The notes beneath the pieces were generated by a model. The model was given only the letters and a program-made list of their open reading frames with translations. It did no database searches and was not told the origin of the DNA. Below, in pieces: positions 43,480-54,077 of a DNA stretch of 64,000 nucleotides (positions within the stretch are counted from its first letter, which is position 1; each line of letters begins with the position of its first letter). The position numbers and the translations under genes were made by a program. The stretch comes from Adiantum capillus-veneris (taxonomy: Eukaryota > Streptophyta > Polypodiopsida > Polypodiales > Pteridaceae), in the NCBI GenBank assembly GCA_014529385.2, contig CM043961.1, positions 18,272,478 through 18,336,477 on the forward strand. Direction: 5' to 3'.

Positions 43480-44345
43480 GTCCTGCATGTCTAAGCTCTC
43501 TGTCTAAAGAGCCATCACTCCCTCTCTGAGTGCAGAGTCTACCAAGACCCTCCCAGGGATACGTAACATCGTGCTCCCCCTCCTCTGTCTATCTGTCACT
43601 GTGAGGATCACTAGTGCATGGTCCGAAAAGGAAGTCCTAGCCAGAATGCAAACTGTCCCACCCAAGTCACAAAAGTGATCATTAGTGTAGAAGCGATCTA
43701 TCCGAGATAGATTCACTCCTCCCACTTTGCGGTCCAAACGAGAGAAGGCCAGGCTGTCTAGGGGCCTCACAAAGCTACAATGCTGACACATATCTAAAAC
43801 CCACAGTCATACAAAACCTCTCCCAAGCTGCCAACTCAACCCCATGCACAGTAGTATGACTACCTCCAATCCTGTCTGAGGGGTCCTCCAACATGTTTAA
43901 GTCACCCCCAATGCACCGTTGCTCTGCCTGAGGCAGAGACTGAACAATATGAGACAAAAAGTCTGCACGTGCACTCGCCACATTGGGCACATAGATGTTC
44001 AGGAAGCCCACAAGGCAACCTTGAACCTGCATAGTGATCCACTGAGCCGTGCCTGGCACAATAATCCCTTTTCCCACAATGGCCTGCTGCAAAGAATCCG
44101 CAATAGTCATACATATCCCTCCCTGAATGCCTCCAGGTCCAAATGCAGCTGACCAAAACGTCTCATAGCGACCACACAAAATCTGACCACACCGTCTAAT
44201 GTAACTCTCACAAAGATGATGCTCCTGTAGCATAAGAATGTCAAACTCACCACCCACAAGGCATCTCTGAAGCTCCTAATGTAACTGACCCCTCTGACGC
44301 TGAAACTGGGGTCCTCCTAATCCCTGTACATTCCATGAGATGATC
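43480..44345 (-). pseudogene. LINE C apurinic/apyrimidinic-type endonuclease
   Basis: It starts IISWNVQGLGGPQFQRQ (SWNVQG is the EN start block), then GEFDILMLQEHHLCESYIRR (catalytic Glu in QEH), GGDLNMLEDPSDRIGG (GDxN block), SRIDRFYTN and SFSDHALVILTV (SDH block). All four EN active-site blocks are present, although a TAG near 44280 and a frame break near 43780 split it. The enzyme nicks target DNA for target-primed reverse transcription. Confidence 0.87.
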
Positions 44346-44734
44346 CTCATGGAGTCAGTGAGAGAAAATAGAACAAGCGCGAAAGGAGTGACTGTCCCGC
44401 CCATGCCCAAGCCGAGAGTGCAGCCCGAAGGGCTACATCCCCTGTCCAAGAATTCTCATATACAAATACATAACAAGGAGGGCTCTAAGTGTCAGCAAAC
44501 AAATGCACCACAATGTGTCTGCAACCCGCTGCATCCAGAGGCGTCACGCTGAACTTGGCAAGAGGCCAAAGTGTCTGCACCAAATCTGTCACTCCTAAGT
44601 CCCATGTGTGGTGTGAGAACTCAGTAGCCTGAATCTGGAGCCAGTCAAGAACAGTGTGTTGGGCCCACTCTGTAGAATCCCTGCTGCACAGCGGAAAGGA
44701 GAAACCCACCGCTGTGTCCAAAGTTTCAATGCTT

Positions 44735-46556
44735 TTAGCTGTTAGAAAGATGATGTGGACTCGAAAGCAAGCCTCCTCCAAGTCGGGAGAAGTCACCGAG
44801 GAACCGTGTGAAGTTGTAGTCGAAGAAGTCCCAGCATCTGTGAATGTCGAAGCAAGTCAAACGTCTAGGGACGACTGCAAAAGGAGAAGTCTGCACCAAA
44901 AAAGACGGCCTTAGGTGGGGAAGTCCTTCTCGAGCCACACGGCTCATGGAAAAATCACTACCAAGAGATTTCCTCATGGCAGACGTGTGTCCAATCCCAT
45001 GCGTCTGAGGGGGAGTGGAGGAGGGGTTGGGAGATGAGACTGTGGGCCCCACCGAGGATAAAGGGGGGACGGCAGGCAGAGGTGGAGGTGGGGGAGGGGG
45101 AGGAGGCGAAGCGGCAGCGTCTGAGGGAGAAGCAGGTGGAGGAGGAGGAACTGAAGTGGACGGGGCCTCCTCAGGCGAGTCTTGCTGAAGGGAGTCAAAA
45201 CGGTTCCCAGTCGAAACCCAGTGCTGTTGAGCTGCAGAAGGTCGGCCACTGGGGGAGCAGTGGGGCGAGCCCTCCCCTCTCGGCTGTGGCCAAGCACCTG
45301 CTGCCAATCGTCAGCTGTCTGATCGCTGGTCTCAGTCGAGGTACCAGCCTGTGCGTCTTGTGTGTCTAGTTGCTGGGCATGCTCAGCCTTGGGAGGCTGC
45401 GCCTGCGCTATGGGTCGAGGTCTCCTGCGAGGACAGGCCTTTGCCAAATAGCCCATCTGTCTGCAAATGAAACAATGATTAGGGAGGCCCGGATACTCCA
45501 CGCTCTGACGGAACCAACCCCCACTCACCCTAGGTAGTAGGAGGACCTTCGGGAAAGTTGGGGTGTTCCGAACCATAATACGTACTGTGGGGATGTCTGG
45601 AGGCCCGAATACTCCACGCTCTGACAGAACCAATCCCCACTCACCCTAGGTAGTAGGATGACCTTCAGGAAAGTTGGGGTGTCCCGAACCAGAATACGTA
45701 CTGTGGGGATGTCGGCCGCCTTGGCACCCACAAAGGCTGCCGTGCGAGGTGTCTCCAGGACAGTCCAAATCTGTGAGCCTGTCCTGGACAAGAGTGGTAG
45801 GTACTCCCTCCTCAAACGGGGAAAGCAGATGGAGATGGGAAGGTCTGCCTACTCTACCAGAACATCTATAGCTGGATCGAAACCATGCCTCCACTGTTGA
45901 AAGTGGGCTCGAACTGCTCTGATGGCCAAGGGACTCATCGCGGTGACCTTGGACGCCATCTTGGAGGTCTCGAACTCTATCTGATAGTAGCCACGTTCGA
46001 GGAACTGGACATCCAAGATCTTGCCCACCTCGACAAGAAAGCAGGCCTGGAGAAGATCGCGCATCTCTCCTCTGCTGGGTCTGGTGCCGAGAATCTTGCA
46101 GATGATGGAAGTCGCCTGCAAGCGTTCCACCTCTACTGCAAGGCTCGCTTGCTCTGTCGACGAAAGAGCAAGTTGGATGGTGGGCTCTGCGGGGTCGGGC
46201 GAGGGGGGGCCAGGCGGCTTCGTGAGAGTCCCGAGAGGGTGGGGGTTGCGATGCGGAAAGAGCGTCAGTGCGACGCTGGAGCGGACAGGCGGCAGGCTGA
46301 GGCACGGGAGGGGGGCTGAGACGTGGCGGGGTGGACACCTGAGGGTTGGCTGCGTGCTCAAGCTGATTGCAGGCAGTGGGCGGGCAGGGCAGCGCGAGGG
46401 AGGCTGGGGGGGGGGGGGGGGGGGGGGGCGATGGCGAGAGAGGGGGGTGCAGATAGTGCGCAGGGGATGAGCGAGGGCAGTAGCGAGCATGTTGAGAGGT
46501 AGCATAGTTACTTCATATGTCTGTAGATGTAATAGCTGGTGTTGGAGAGTGTTCAC
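44735..46556 (-). pseudogene. LINE C ORF1 (DUF4283-like and zinc knuckle)
   Basis: Frame 45849-46556 has a Pro-rich lead and then IICKILGTRPSRGEMRDLLQ, LERGYYQIEFETSKMASKVT and IRAVRAHFQQWRHGFDPAID, the pattern of the plant LINE ORF1 N-domain. Frame 44974-45633 has RVSGGWFRQSVEYPGLPNHC and the knuckle CFICRQMGYLAKAC, then a Pro/Ser-rich tail. A 116-bp tandem duplication (45483-45714) breaks the frame between them. A run of 23 G (46406-46428) encodes poly-Pro on the minus strand. ORF1 binds LINE RNA. Confidence 0.75.
45483..45714 (-). repeat. 116-bp tandem duplication inside LINE ORF1
   Basis: Units 45483-45598 and 45599-45714 differ by about ten bases (anchors AAAGTTGGGG at 45554 and 45670). 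Length is not a multiple of three, so it shifts the ORF1 frame; the peptide IPTVRI(L/M)VR(D/N)TPTF is encoded twice. Confidence 0.87.
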
Positions 46557-46620
46557 GAAACAATTTCTAAAGCTTGACTTGAGTCCTGGCTCAAGAATAG
46601 TTAATATAAATCCCTCTTCA

Positions 46621-48880
46621 GCTGAGTTAGGTTAGCTCTCTTCTTTCATCGCATAAGGCGCCGGAAGGTAATCCGTGACTGTCTAAGATTGATGATGCCT
46701 GTGAGCACCTCCCTCTATAGTCTAACTCTTGTCTCTCTACACTCTTCATCATAAAAATTGCTCTGGGGCAACTTCCAAGAACGAGGTCTCTCTGAAGGGT
46801 GGCTATGTGGGAAGGCTTCCGTTGATGCATCATGTAGTGTCTCTGTGAGAATCTGTGTGAGCTCATGAAGAGGGCACCATGGATCCTCTACATAGAGGTG
46901 CATGTATATCTCATCAATATAGACAGAGTCTCTCTCCCTCGTAAATGTATAGTGAGTGGGCCTAGGTGCCTCCCACGATGCACCTATACTATAATAGAAC
47001 AAGTCAAGACAGCATGATCCACCACTATCACTGCAATCAGCCTACGGATCACCACAAAATCATCAATACATGGAATGAAACTGGGTGCATTCATGAAGTA
47101 ATCTACTGTACTAGCTCCATGAGGAAACAAGTGAGACCGCTTGATTCACGAAATCTCCCGATACCATTTAGGACAGCTAAACCATGTGCATTACCCATCA
47201 AGGTAAAAAATCTGCAATACTCGGTCCGCTCTCTATCATGTGAGACTTTGGCATGACCCATGTGAGTGGTATCAAGCTCTCTCAAACAAAAATCTCCGCA
47301 AAGGTGTCATAGAAGACTGATTGGCACTACGATGTCTTGGCGTTGAAATCTCCCAAACCATCTCTCGAAAACTCCCATATATCCTCATCCAAAATATTAA
47401 TTGTTGATTGCTCTTTGAGCACCGCATCAGCTGACGTACTAGGTCAAAATAGTAGATACCAATATATAGGTATCTGTCAGTCTTTGCCCTCAGTTTCACT
47501 CACATATTGCTGGCATGATTATCTCTGCGAGTAATGTGTATCATCAGTTGTAACTCCTCTTTGTGAAATATAGCCACTCCGTCAGCAGACCCTAGTCCCC
47601 TAAGCTTTGATCTTGTCTCCTTTCTACTTGCCGACTTCCATCGATATCCCCTAACATGTGGTAAAATCTGTCCAAGTGCCTAATGCGTCTCTGAGTAAAA
47701 TACAATGTCCCTCCCAGTGAAGTTGTCCTCAAAGGCTCCTACATCCAGTCTCAAAGACCCATTACATGTCCAAACAACAATGTTGAGTTTGGTCCCATAG
47801 GCGTACACCTCTCCATAGTCACAACGTGGTCATCTCCATAGAAAGCCACCTTCCCCTTATCCCATACCTGTGGGATAAGGGGAAAGGCCTGTGTTTGTTG
47901 CATTATGTAGTGTCTTTGCAAGAACCTGTGTGAGCGCATGAAGAAGGCACCTTGGATCCTCCACAAAGAGGTGCATGTATATCGAGTAGGCATGGGTGCT
48001 TGCGACCGTGAAGCTGTAACGAGTTTTAGGATTAGGGTTTTTGTGTCGAGGTCCTAGATGCATCGGTCCAATGTATTCGTTCGGCCCGCCTCAGACTCGC
48101 TCTCCCTAGGACAGTAGTCCATGCCAATCTCTTGGTCAAAGCCTGAATTCTCTGTGCCATGGTCAATTTTTCTCTAAGCGGTAGCTACATCTGAATGCTA
48201 TGTGCGTGGTGTTAGGGTATTTGAGGGGCCTTCGGGTCTTAAACTAACTTGATTGAGTTTTGCAGGAACCAGACGCAAGGCCTAAAATCTAGCAGAAGAA
48301 GAAGAAACAGAAAAAAACCGTACCGTCGAGGGGGCCTAGCTTCATAAAATAGGACACACACACACAGGGATGACACGTGGCAGACTGTGACAGCCCGCAA
48401 TAGCACTGACATGCTGATGTGGTAGACCATACGAACTTTTCCGCATTTTGCGCTAACAAGCCATATGGCAGCTGTACGCATTTCTGTTGGCATGTTTGGA
48501 AACTTTTGAGCGCTAGATTTTGGTGAAGGAGCTTTCGGACTTAAGTGCTTTTAGTTAAAATTCTTTTGGGGCTCTGCTTTGCACATCTCTTGTACTGTTT
48601 ATCAATGCCCTAGGGCCACTCTTCCGAGAGCCCTTGTCCCGATCTTATCTCCTATACATTAGACTTCCATCTATAACCACTAACACGTGGTAAACTTTGT
48701 CCACGTGCCTGATGCAAAATACGATGCGCTTGCTAGTGAAGTTGTCCTCAAAGGCTCCTATATTCAGTCTCAAAGACCCATTGCAGTTCCAAGCAGCAAT
48801 GTTGATTTTGGTCCCATAGGCCTCTCCATAATCACAATGTGGTCGTCTCTGTAGAAATCCACCTTCCCCTTCTCTTTTTC
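46621..48880 (-). pseudogene. Fragments of another LINE endonuclease, partly duplicated
   Basis: Minus strand 47860-47300 reads in pieces as CNGSLRLDVGAFEDNFTGRD, YRWKSASRKETRSKLRGLGS, DGVAIFHKEELQLMIHITRR and DNHASNM, an EN-type domain. A second copy of its start lies at 48880-48640 (CNGSLRLNIGAFEDNFTSKR). A separate 100-bp block (RYTCTSLWRIQGAFFMRSH...) occurs at 47887-47983 and again at 46813-46910. All frames are broken. It differs from the EN of LINE C. Confidence 0.5.
48240..48660 (+). repeat. LTR-like fragment
   Basis: Contains GACACGTGGCAGACTGTGAC, TTTTCCGCATTTTGCGCTAAC and GGGGCTCTGCTTTGCACATC, in the same order as the minus-strand LTR-like region at 40.54-40.85 kb. It interrupts the LINE fragments. 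Ends not determined. Confidence 0.4.
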
Positions 48881-49231
48881 CGCCTTGATCTTTGGCATAG
48901 CCTCCATCACGTGTGCTAGTTGAGCCAAGGTAAGATTATCTCCTAAGAAGACACCTGTCTTACTTTAAGTTGGCCTCTTTTTCAAGAACTCTTTTTCTCC
49001 ATAGCGTCCGATGTAAACCTCGTCTACGGTGTGAAGATCCTCACACCTCGGGCGTCCTAAGCGGCCAAGTTGGATGGCTGAATCAAGAAGAATGCCTCAA
49101 TGAGGGTGTGACTGGGTACCTACCCTATGGTGGGCCATCCCGAGTAGCCCTTTGTAAAAGGTAGTGATTTGGCTTTGTATGGATCCTCTATGTGACAAAG
49201 GTGATCATCCCATGAGCTCTCTCATGGGTCT
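48881..49231. other. No gene seen
   Basis: Minus strand 48960-48880 may still hold LINE ORF1 remnants (NLTLAQLAHVMEAMPKIKAE). The rest shows nothing; the gypsy LTR starts at 49232. Confidence 0.4.
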
Positions 49232-49791
49232 TGTAGCGAAGATAATGTGTCGTGCTCTCTACAGTGGGTGCTCCTCAATGCAATCTGCGTGAAATCTCAC
49301 TCCAATAGAATCAAAACACTGAAAACGATGAATAACAGAGCAAACACAGTGACTTAACATTAAAACCTGAAAAGCATGAGACTCGGCTAACTCAAATGAA
49401 CCAATACAGACTTTGGCATGGCAACACACACAGCTCCACGCCCAGAACTCATGGGTACAATGGGGGTGTCGAGGCTTAAATGTGCAGGGATGGTGCAGAC
49501 GTGCTGTGCATGAACTCAAGACGCTTGACCATACAATATAGATAATGATGATAATGACTCCACATAGCTACGGGTAATACAAGCATAGAGAGCCACCAAC
49601 GGCTCACAAAATATCTAATCCAGCTAAGTATATCTCCATACTGTGGTGGTGGTGGTGGTCTGCCGACTAGACTACCACTCGTACCCTGCCATGTGTCACT
49701 GTCAAGGCGAAATTCCTTCCACTGTGAACTCCAGCTCAACTGTAACTAACTGTCTGTCACGTGCCTATGACATTGTAGCCCTGCTACTACA
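49232..49791 (-). repeat. 3' LTR of the split gypsy element
   Basis: 560 bp; plus strand TGTAGCGAAGATAATG to GTAGCCCTGCTACTACA. It shares all main blocks with the LTRs at 12393 and 31568. A CTA duplication at the right end (CTACTACA instead of CTACA) leaves the exact border uncertain by 3 bp. Confidence 0.85.
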
Positions 49792-52015
49792 GGTTGCCTG
49801 CCATAAGACCACTCACTGTCTCAATGAGAGGAACACTGAAACTACAAAAAAAAACCACAAGGCACTGCATAAGTACAAGAGAAAGCTCAGCAAAGCAACC
49901 GGGTGCTATCAAGGGAGAGAGTGGTCGCCACTATTGTACCAGAAGTATCGGCCTTTAGAGGGAGAGCCATCAAATTGATGGTTGGAGTTTGTTGCTGGAC
50001 TCTGCTCTGAACAAACTGGGTCCTTGGGAATGGTGGTGTGCACCACCAAAGACATTGCAAGGAACTCTCTGTGTCGGCTGCATCTGTGGCATGGGGACCG
50101 ACTGCTGAAACCCCTAAGGATGGTATGGGAACTGCTGAGGCTGAGCATATCCTACAGGAGTCTGTGTACAGGGTCTCATGAAAATGTGTAGAAGTACTTG
50201 GCTGTGCATACCCACTGTACCTGTGTCCCTGGACCCATCCATCCATACCCCATACTCACTGGGGCCTGAACCTCCATACTTCTGTGGAGTAGCATCTCCC
50301 GAAACCCTTGCATCTCAGCTCAAGTCGTCAGATTTTAGACTACTTCTCAATGCGTGGCACAAAACTAAAATAGTATTTATCTCTATCTGTGATCGCACTC
50401 TCTGCAACACGCAGATACCCTTCCATAGCTGCATATGTGGTTGAGTGGAACTGGTGAGTAGCATCCAACCTATCTGCTCCAAGATCAATGGTAGCAATAG
50501 CATGTCTAGACTCGTGCAGTATCTCCTCAGAGAGCCGAAAGAGCGGGTAGAGTCCTCCTTTGCTGAAGATCCCGCAGCAGTGTCTGGCGGGGCAAGGCTA
50601 GTACGTGGCAGAGCTTGTCAACTCGTAGCATGCATAGAAGGTGTAGCCCAGACAGGTCGAGTAGATGTAGTTGAGATAGGTAGAGAGGAAGAGCGAGCTG
50701 CAGGCGGGGTATGGGAGGTAGTCACTGTGGTAGGAGTGAAGATGGGAGAAGTAGGGAGAGGAGCATAAGATGGAGAAGCTGCATCTGGGACATGAAGAAT
50801 GTGATCAAAAAGACTCGAGAAGAGCACTTGCTTAGTAGAACAAGGAGCAGAAGTAGACGAGGAGTGGCATGCACGTGTTGGGTGAGTCACCCTGTCCTCT
50901 GGCTCTCTGATACTAGCAATGCCAGTAGTGACTCTACTGTGTCCTTCACCACTTTGGCCCTCTTCTTCTTTTTCCTCTCGAGTACTGGCTCGGCGGCATT
51001 GGTAACAGATTTATCTTTTGCTACTAAGAGAGAATAATTATATTTATATTGCCGGGAAAAAACATACAAAGCTGCAATCTAAAAAAGATAGCATGAAAAA
51101 AAAAGATACAAAGCTGCAAGAAGCTAAAGCTTCTTGCATGCTCTGGTTTTTTGGGGGAGTATGCTAGTACCCTTTTTGGGGTCCTGGGACACGTACACTC
51201 AAAGTAGATGAAAGTTGACAAATTTGATAGAGCATACATCAACATGTGCATTGTATCCTCGGAAGTATTTCCGCAGAGCAAAATCTTCCACAATAGCATA
51301 CATAGCTGAACGAGATTCTCTTCTGCAACATGCAGGTCAATTTGTCTCAATTTCTCCATGTAGACGAAGCTGGTCACTACCGATGTGTTGTGGGTGACGC
51401 AAGATTGTTATTGACAGTGACGATGCACAGGTTTCTGACTAGAGCATGGGAACGTATTGCAGGCGAGGCTAGAGATTGCTATGTTCACCATGGCTAACCA
51501 ACACATCTTGAATTCCACATGTGAGATGAATATCGCAACTATGAAAAGAAGAGTAATACAGCAATTAGGCAGACTCTAGAAAAGGACACTAAGGAGGGGA
51601 AGATGGCAATGAACTTAAGATGAGAAAGCTTTGAGAAGGTCCATGAGAAGAGAGAAATACCCAATTAAATATCCAATTGGACAGATCGAGACCTGAGAGT
51701 AACTCCATAAATAGATTGATACAATTAACCCCATAGGAAAATGTTTAATGAAAGAATACACTGCGTTCATTTGACAGAGCAGGAATCCATTGAAAACTTG
51801 GGGTACAGAACACAGACATAGACCAGAAGAACAGTGTTTAAGAGTGGGACAAAGATGAAGGTAAAGAAAGACCGTGATACGGCAAATGATAGAAGTGAGC
51901 TGGCAGGATGGTAGAGAGTGCAATGCCAGGTACAACCTATGGATTATGGTGAAGGGTAGTAGCATTTAATCCTGGAGCCATTTACACACAGCAGGGGAAC
52001 ACCTTCCAGAGTCAC
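49792..52015 (-). pseudogene. Integrase tail and 3' internal region of the gypsy element
   Basis: The first bases on the minus strand (52015-51950) continue the integrase C-terminus: LVTLEGVPLLCVNGSRIKCY, in the same frame as the part that stops at 57573. The remaining 2 kb holds Ser/Thr/Pro-rich frames (50618-50890; 49887-50246) without known domains, and an A-rich stretch near 51060-51110. It may be a 3' accessory region or further inserted sequence. Confidence 0.55.
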
Positions 52016-52020
52016 TAACT

Positions 52021-52212
52021 TGAAGGAGTACGAGCGGAAGTGCGACGTGAGAGAGAGTGCGAGAAGAAGAGCACGACGATATGGTGAACTCGCTCTACTG
52101 TAATGTGTAGAGCATAGTGAGTTCTTATTAGGTTTTTACAAAAGAATATGTGTACATACCTAGCGGCCCGCCCACTTACCTGGGCGACCACATTGGGCTT
52201 TATACCCCAACA
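52021..52212 (-). repeat. 3' LTR of copia element 2
   Basis: 192 bp, plus strand TGAAGGAGTACGAGCGG to TTATACCCCAACA. Differs from the other LTR only at about 52048 (T/C) and about 52162 (A/G). A polypurine tract (minus strand AGTGGGAGGT, 52222-52213) abuts it. Confidence 0.95.
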
Positions 52213-52301
52213 ACCTCCCACTTAAAGTCCAATGTGGTACTTTAAGTGTGAGAGAAGCTACTATACAAGCTAAGATACAAGAAATGTAGAGAAGTGATGT
52301 A

Positions 52302-53975
52302 CTACCCTACACCTAACTGCTTGCGAAAATGCGCAAAGCTCTTTGAGGGAAGTCCTTTTGTAAGTAGATCAACAAGATTTTCTGTGGTGTGAACTTTGAC
52401 AAGCTGAAGGTTCTTATCCTCGAGCATTTCCCTGATGAAATGATACTTCACATCCACATGCTTTGTCTTTGAGTGATAAACTGGATTGCGAGCCAATTGT
52501 ATAGCACTTTGACTATCACAATATAACATAGGCATCTCTTCTTTGATTCCCAAATCTGTTACTAGTCGATTAAGCCAAATTGATTCTTTGCATGCCTCTG
52601 AAGCTGCAACATATTCAGCCTCTGTAGTAGACTGAGTAACACAATCTTGTAATCTAGAACGCCATGATACTGCTCCACCAGCCAATGTAAAGACATACCC
52701 TGACGTAGACCTTCCGTTGTCTAAGTCACCTGCATAATCTGAGTCTGCAAAACCCTTTACACTTAGCTCCTGACTCCCATAGCATATACGCATACTCTTT
52801 GTAGCTTTCAAGTATCTCAATATTCCTTTCACTGCCTCCCAATGTTTCTTGCCTGGGTTTGACATGTATCGACTTACTACTCCCACTGCAAATGCAATGT
52901 CTGGGCGAGTAGCAATCATTGCATACATCAAACTACCCACTGCAGACGCATATGGAATCTTATCCATTTCAGCCTGTTCTTCCTCAAACACGGGACAATC
53001 TTGTTTGCTAAGTTTCACATATGGTGGCAATGGAACACTCAATGCCTTTCCCTTCTCCATATTGAAACGTTGCAAAACCTTGTCAATATACTCTGTTTGA
53101 GATAACCAAATCAACTTCTTTGATCTGTCTCTCTCAATGCGCATACCAAGTATATGACTTGCTTCACCCACGTCTTTCATGTCAAACGATTTTGCTATCT
53201 TTGACTTCAAAGCTGAAATTTCTTCCGAGTTCTTGCCAGCAATCAACATGTCATCCACATACAAAATAAGGATCAGCCAACTACCATCCTTAGCCTTCTT
53301 TGTATATAGACAGTGATCGAACTCACTACATTTGTAGCCTTGAGAAAGCATAAACTTGTGGAATTTATGGTACCATGCTCTCGGTGATTGTTTTAAGCCA
53401 TAAAGACTCTTTAACAACTGGCATACCCAATCTTCCTTGCCTTTCTCAACAAACCCTTCTGGCTGCTGCATGTAAATTTCCACATCTAAATCACCATGCA
53501 AGAACGTTGTCTTGACATCCATTTGGTGCAACACCAAATCTAATATGGCAACCAATGCAAGAAAGCATCTCAATGTAGTCATCTTGACCACCGGAGAGAA
53601 GACTTCATCAAAGTCAATGCCTTGTTCTTGCTTAAAGCCCTTGGCAACAAGCCTTGCTTTGTACTTTGGCTGACTATCATGAGCGGTGATCTTATACCTG
53701 TAAACCCATTTACAAGGTAGAGCCTTTTTGCCCCGTGGTAATTTAACTAGCTTCCATGTCTGGTTTTTATGCAGAGCTGTCATCTCTGACTGCATGGCCA
53801 ATTGCCAATTCCCGGAGTCCTTCATTTGCACTGCTTCCTTGTAACATGAAGGCTCATTGCAATCAGTCAACATGACATAATTCATAGATGGAACAAACCT
53901 ATCAGGAGGTCGCGTGACACGTCCAGATCTACGCACAATAGGTGGCTCAGGCTCAGCCACAACCTGTGGTTCCAC
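52302..53975 (-). CDS. Copia 2 reverse transcriptase and RNase H
   Basis: 557 residues from the first Met after the internal TAA; the true reading starts upstream in the same frame. RT: WQLAMQSEMTALHKNQTW, CKWVYRYKITAHDSQPKYKA, KGFKQEQGIDFDEVFSPV, LLKSLYGLKQSPRAWYHKF and catalytic LILYVDDMLIAG (about residues 243-254). RNase H: RPDIAFAVGVVSRYM, DSDYAGDLDNGRSTSGY, TEAEYVAASEA, CDSQSAIQLARNP and TENLVDLLTKGLP. Length and motifs are complete; ends at a natural stop 90 bp before the LTR. Confidence 0.94.
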   Translation of the reverse strand: MEPQVVAEPEPPIVRRSGRVTRPPDRFVPSMNYVMLTDCNEPSCYKEAVQMKDSGNWQLAMQSEMTALHKNQTWKLVKLPRGKKALPCKWVYRYKITAHDSQPKYKARLVAKGFKQEQGIDFDEVFSPVVKMTTLRCFLALVAILDLVLHQMDVKTTFLHGDLDVEIYMQQPEGFVEKGKEDWVCQLLKSLYGLKQSPRAWYHKFHKFMLSQGYKCSEFDHCLYTKKAKDGSWLILILYVDDMLIAGKNSEEISALKSKIAKSFDMKDVGEASHILGMRIERDRSKKLIWLSQTEYIDKVLQRFNMEKGKALSVPLPPYVKLSKQDCPVFEEEQAEMDKIPYASAVGSLMYAMIATRPDIAFAVGVVSRYMSNPGKKHWEAVKGILRYLKATKSMRICYGSQELSVKGFADSDYAGDLDNGRSTSGYVFTLAGGAVSWRSRLQDCVTQSTTEAEYVAASEACKESIWLNRLVTDLGIKEEMPMLYCDSQSAIQLARNPVYHSKTKHVDVKYHFIREMLEDKNLQLVKVHTTENLVDLLTKGLPSKSFAHFRKQLGVG

Positions 53976-54077
53976 TCTATCCTGTCCTTGCTCCTCTTGA
54001 GCCCTGACATTTTGTCTTGCATGTGCAGGTCCATCTTCTTGGAAGACAACTCTTCTAATCTCCTCAACCCTCTCTGG

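Larger units (their letters stand above)
42463..46620 (-). mobile_element. LINE C (L1-like), 3'-truncated
   Basis: Minus-strand order: ORF1 with a nucleic-acid-binding N-domain and zinc knuckle (about 46.5-44.7 kb), apurinic endonuclease (44.35-43.5 kb) and the start of RT (43.2-42.46 kb). The RT ends after FEKAYDRVDSDFLEGTLRRM, losing the catalytic YADD region. A gypsy integrase follows directly. The L1-type RT text (LIPKESGSLDEIRQWRSITI, IIHGTQTGFVKDCSILDNI) separates it from LINE B. Confidence 0.85.

Noticed and set aside
44974-45307. Pro/Ser-rich frames as extensin-like cell-wall proteins
   Set aside because: They are the low-complexity tail of LINE ORF1 directly after its zinc knuckle, without Ser-Pro4 repeats or a signal peptide.
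49887-50246. Possible envelope-like ORF downstream of gypsy integrase
   Set aside because: Short, no signal peptide or transmembrane segment, several alternative frames. It cannot be supported as an envelope gene.
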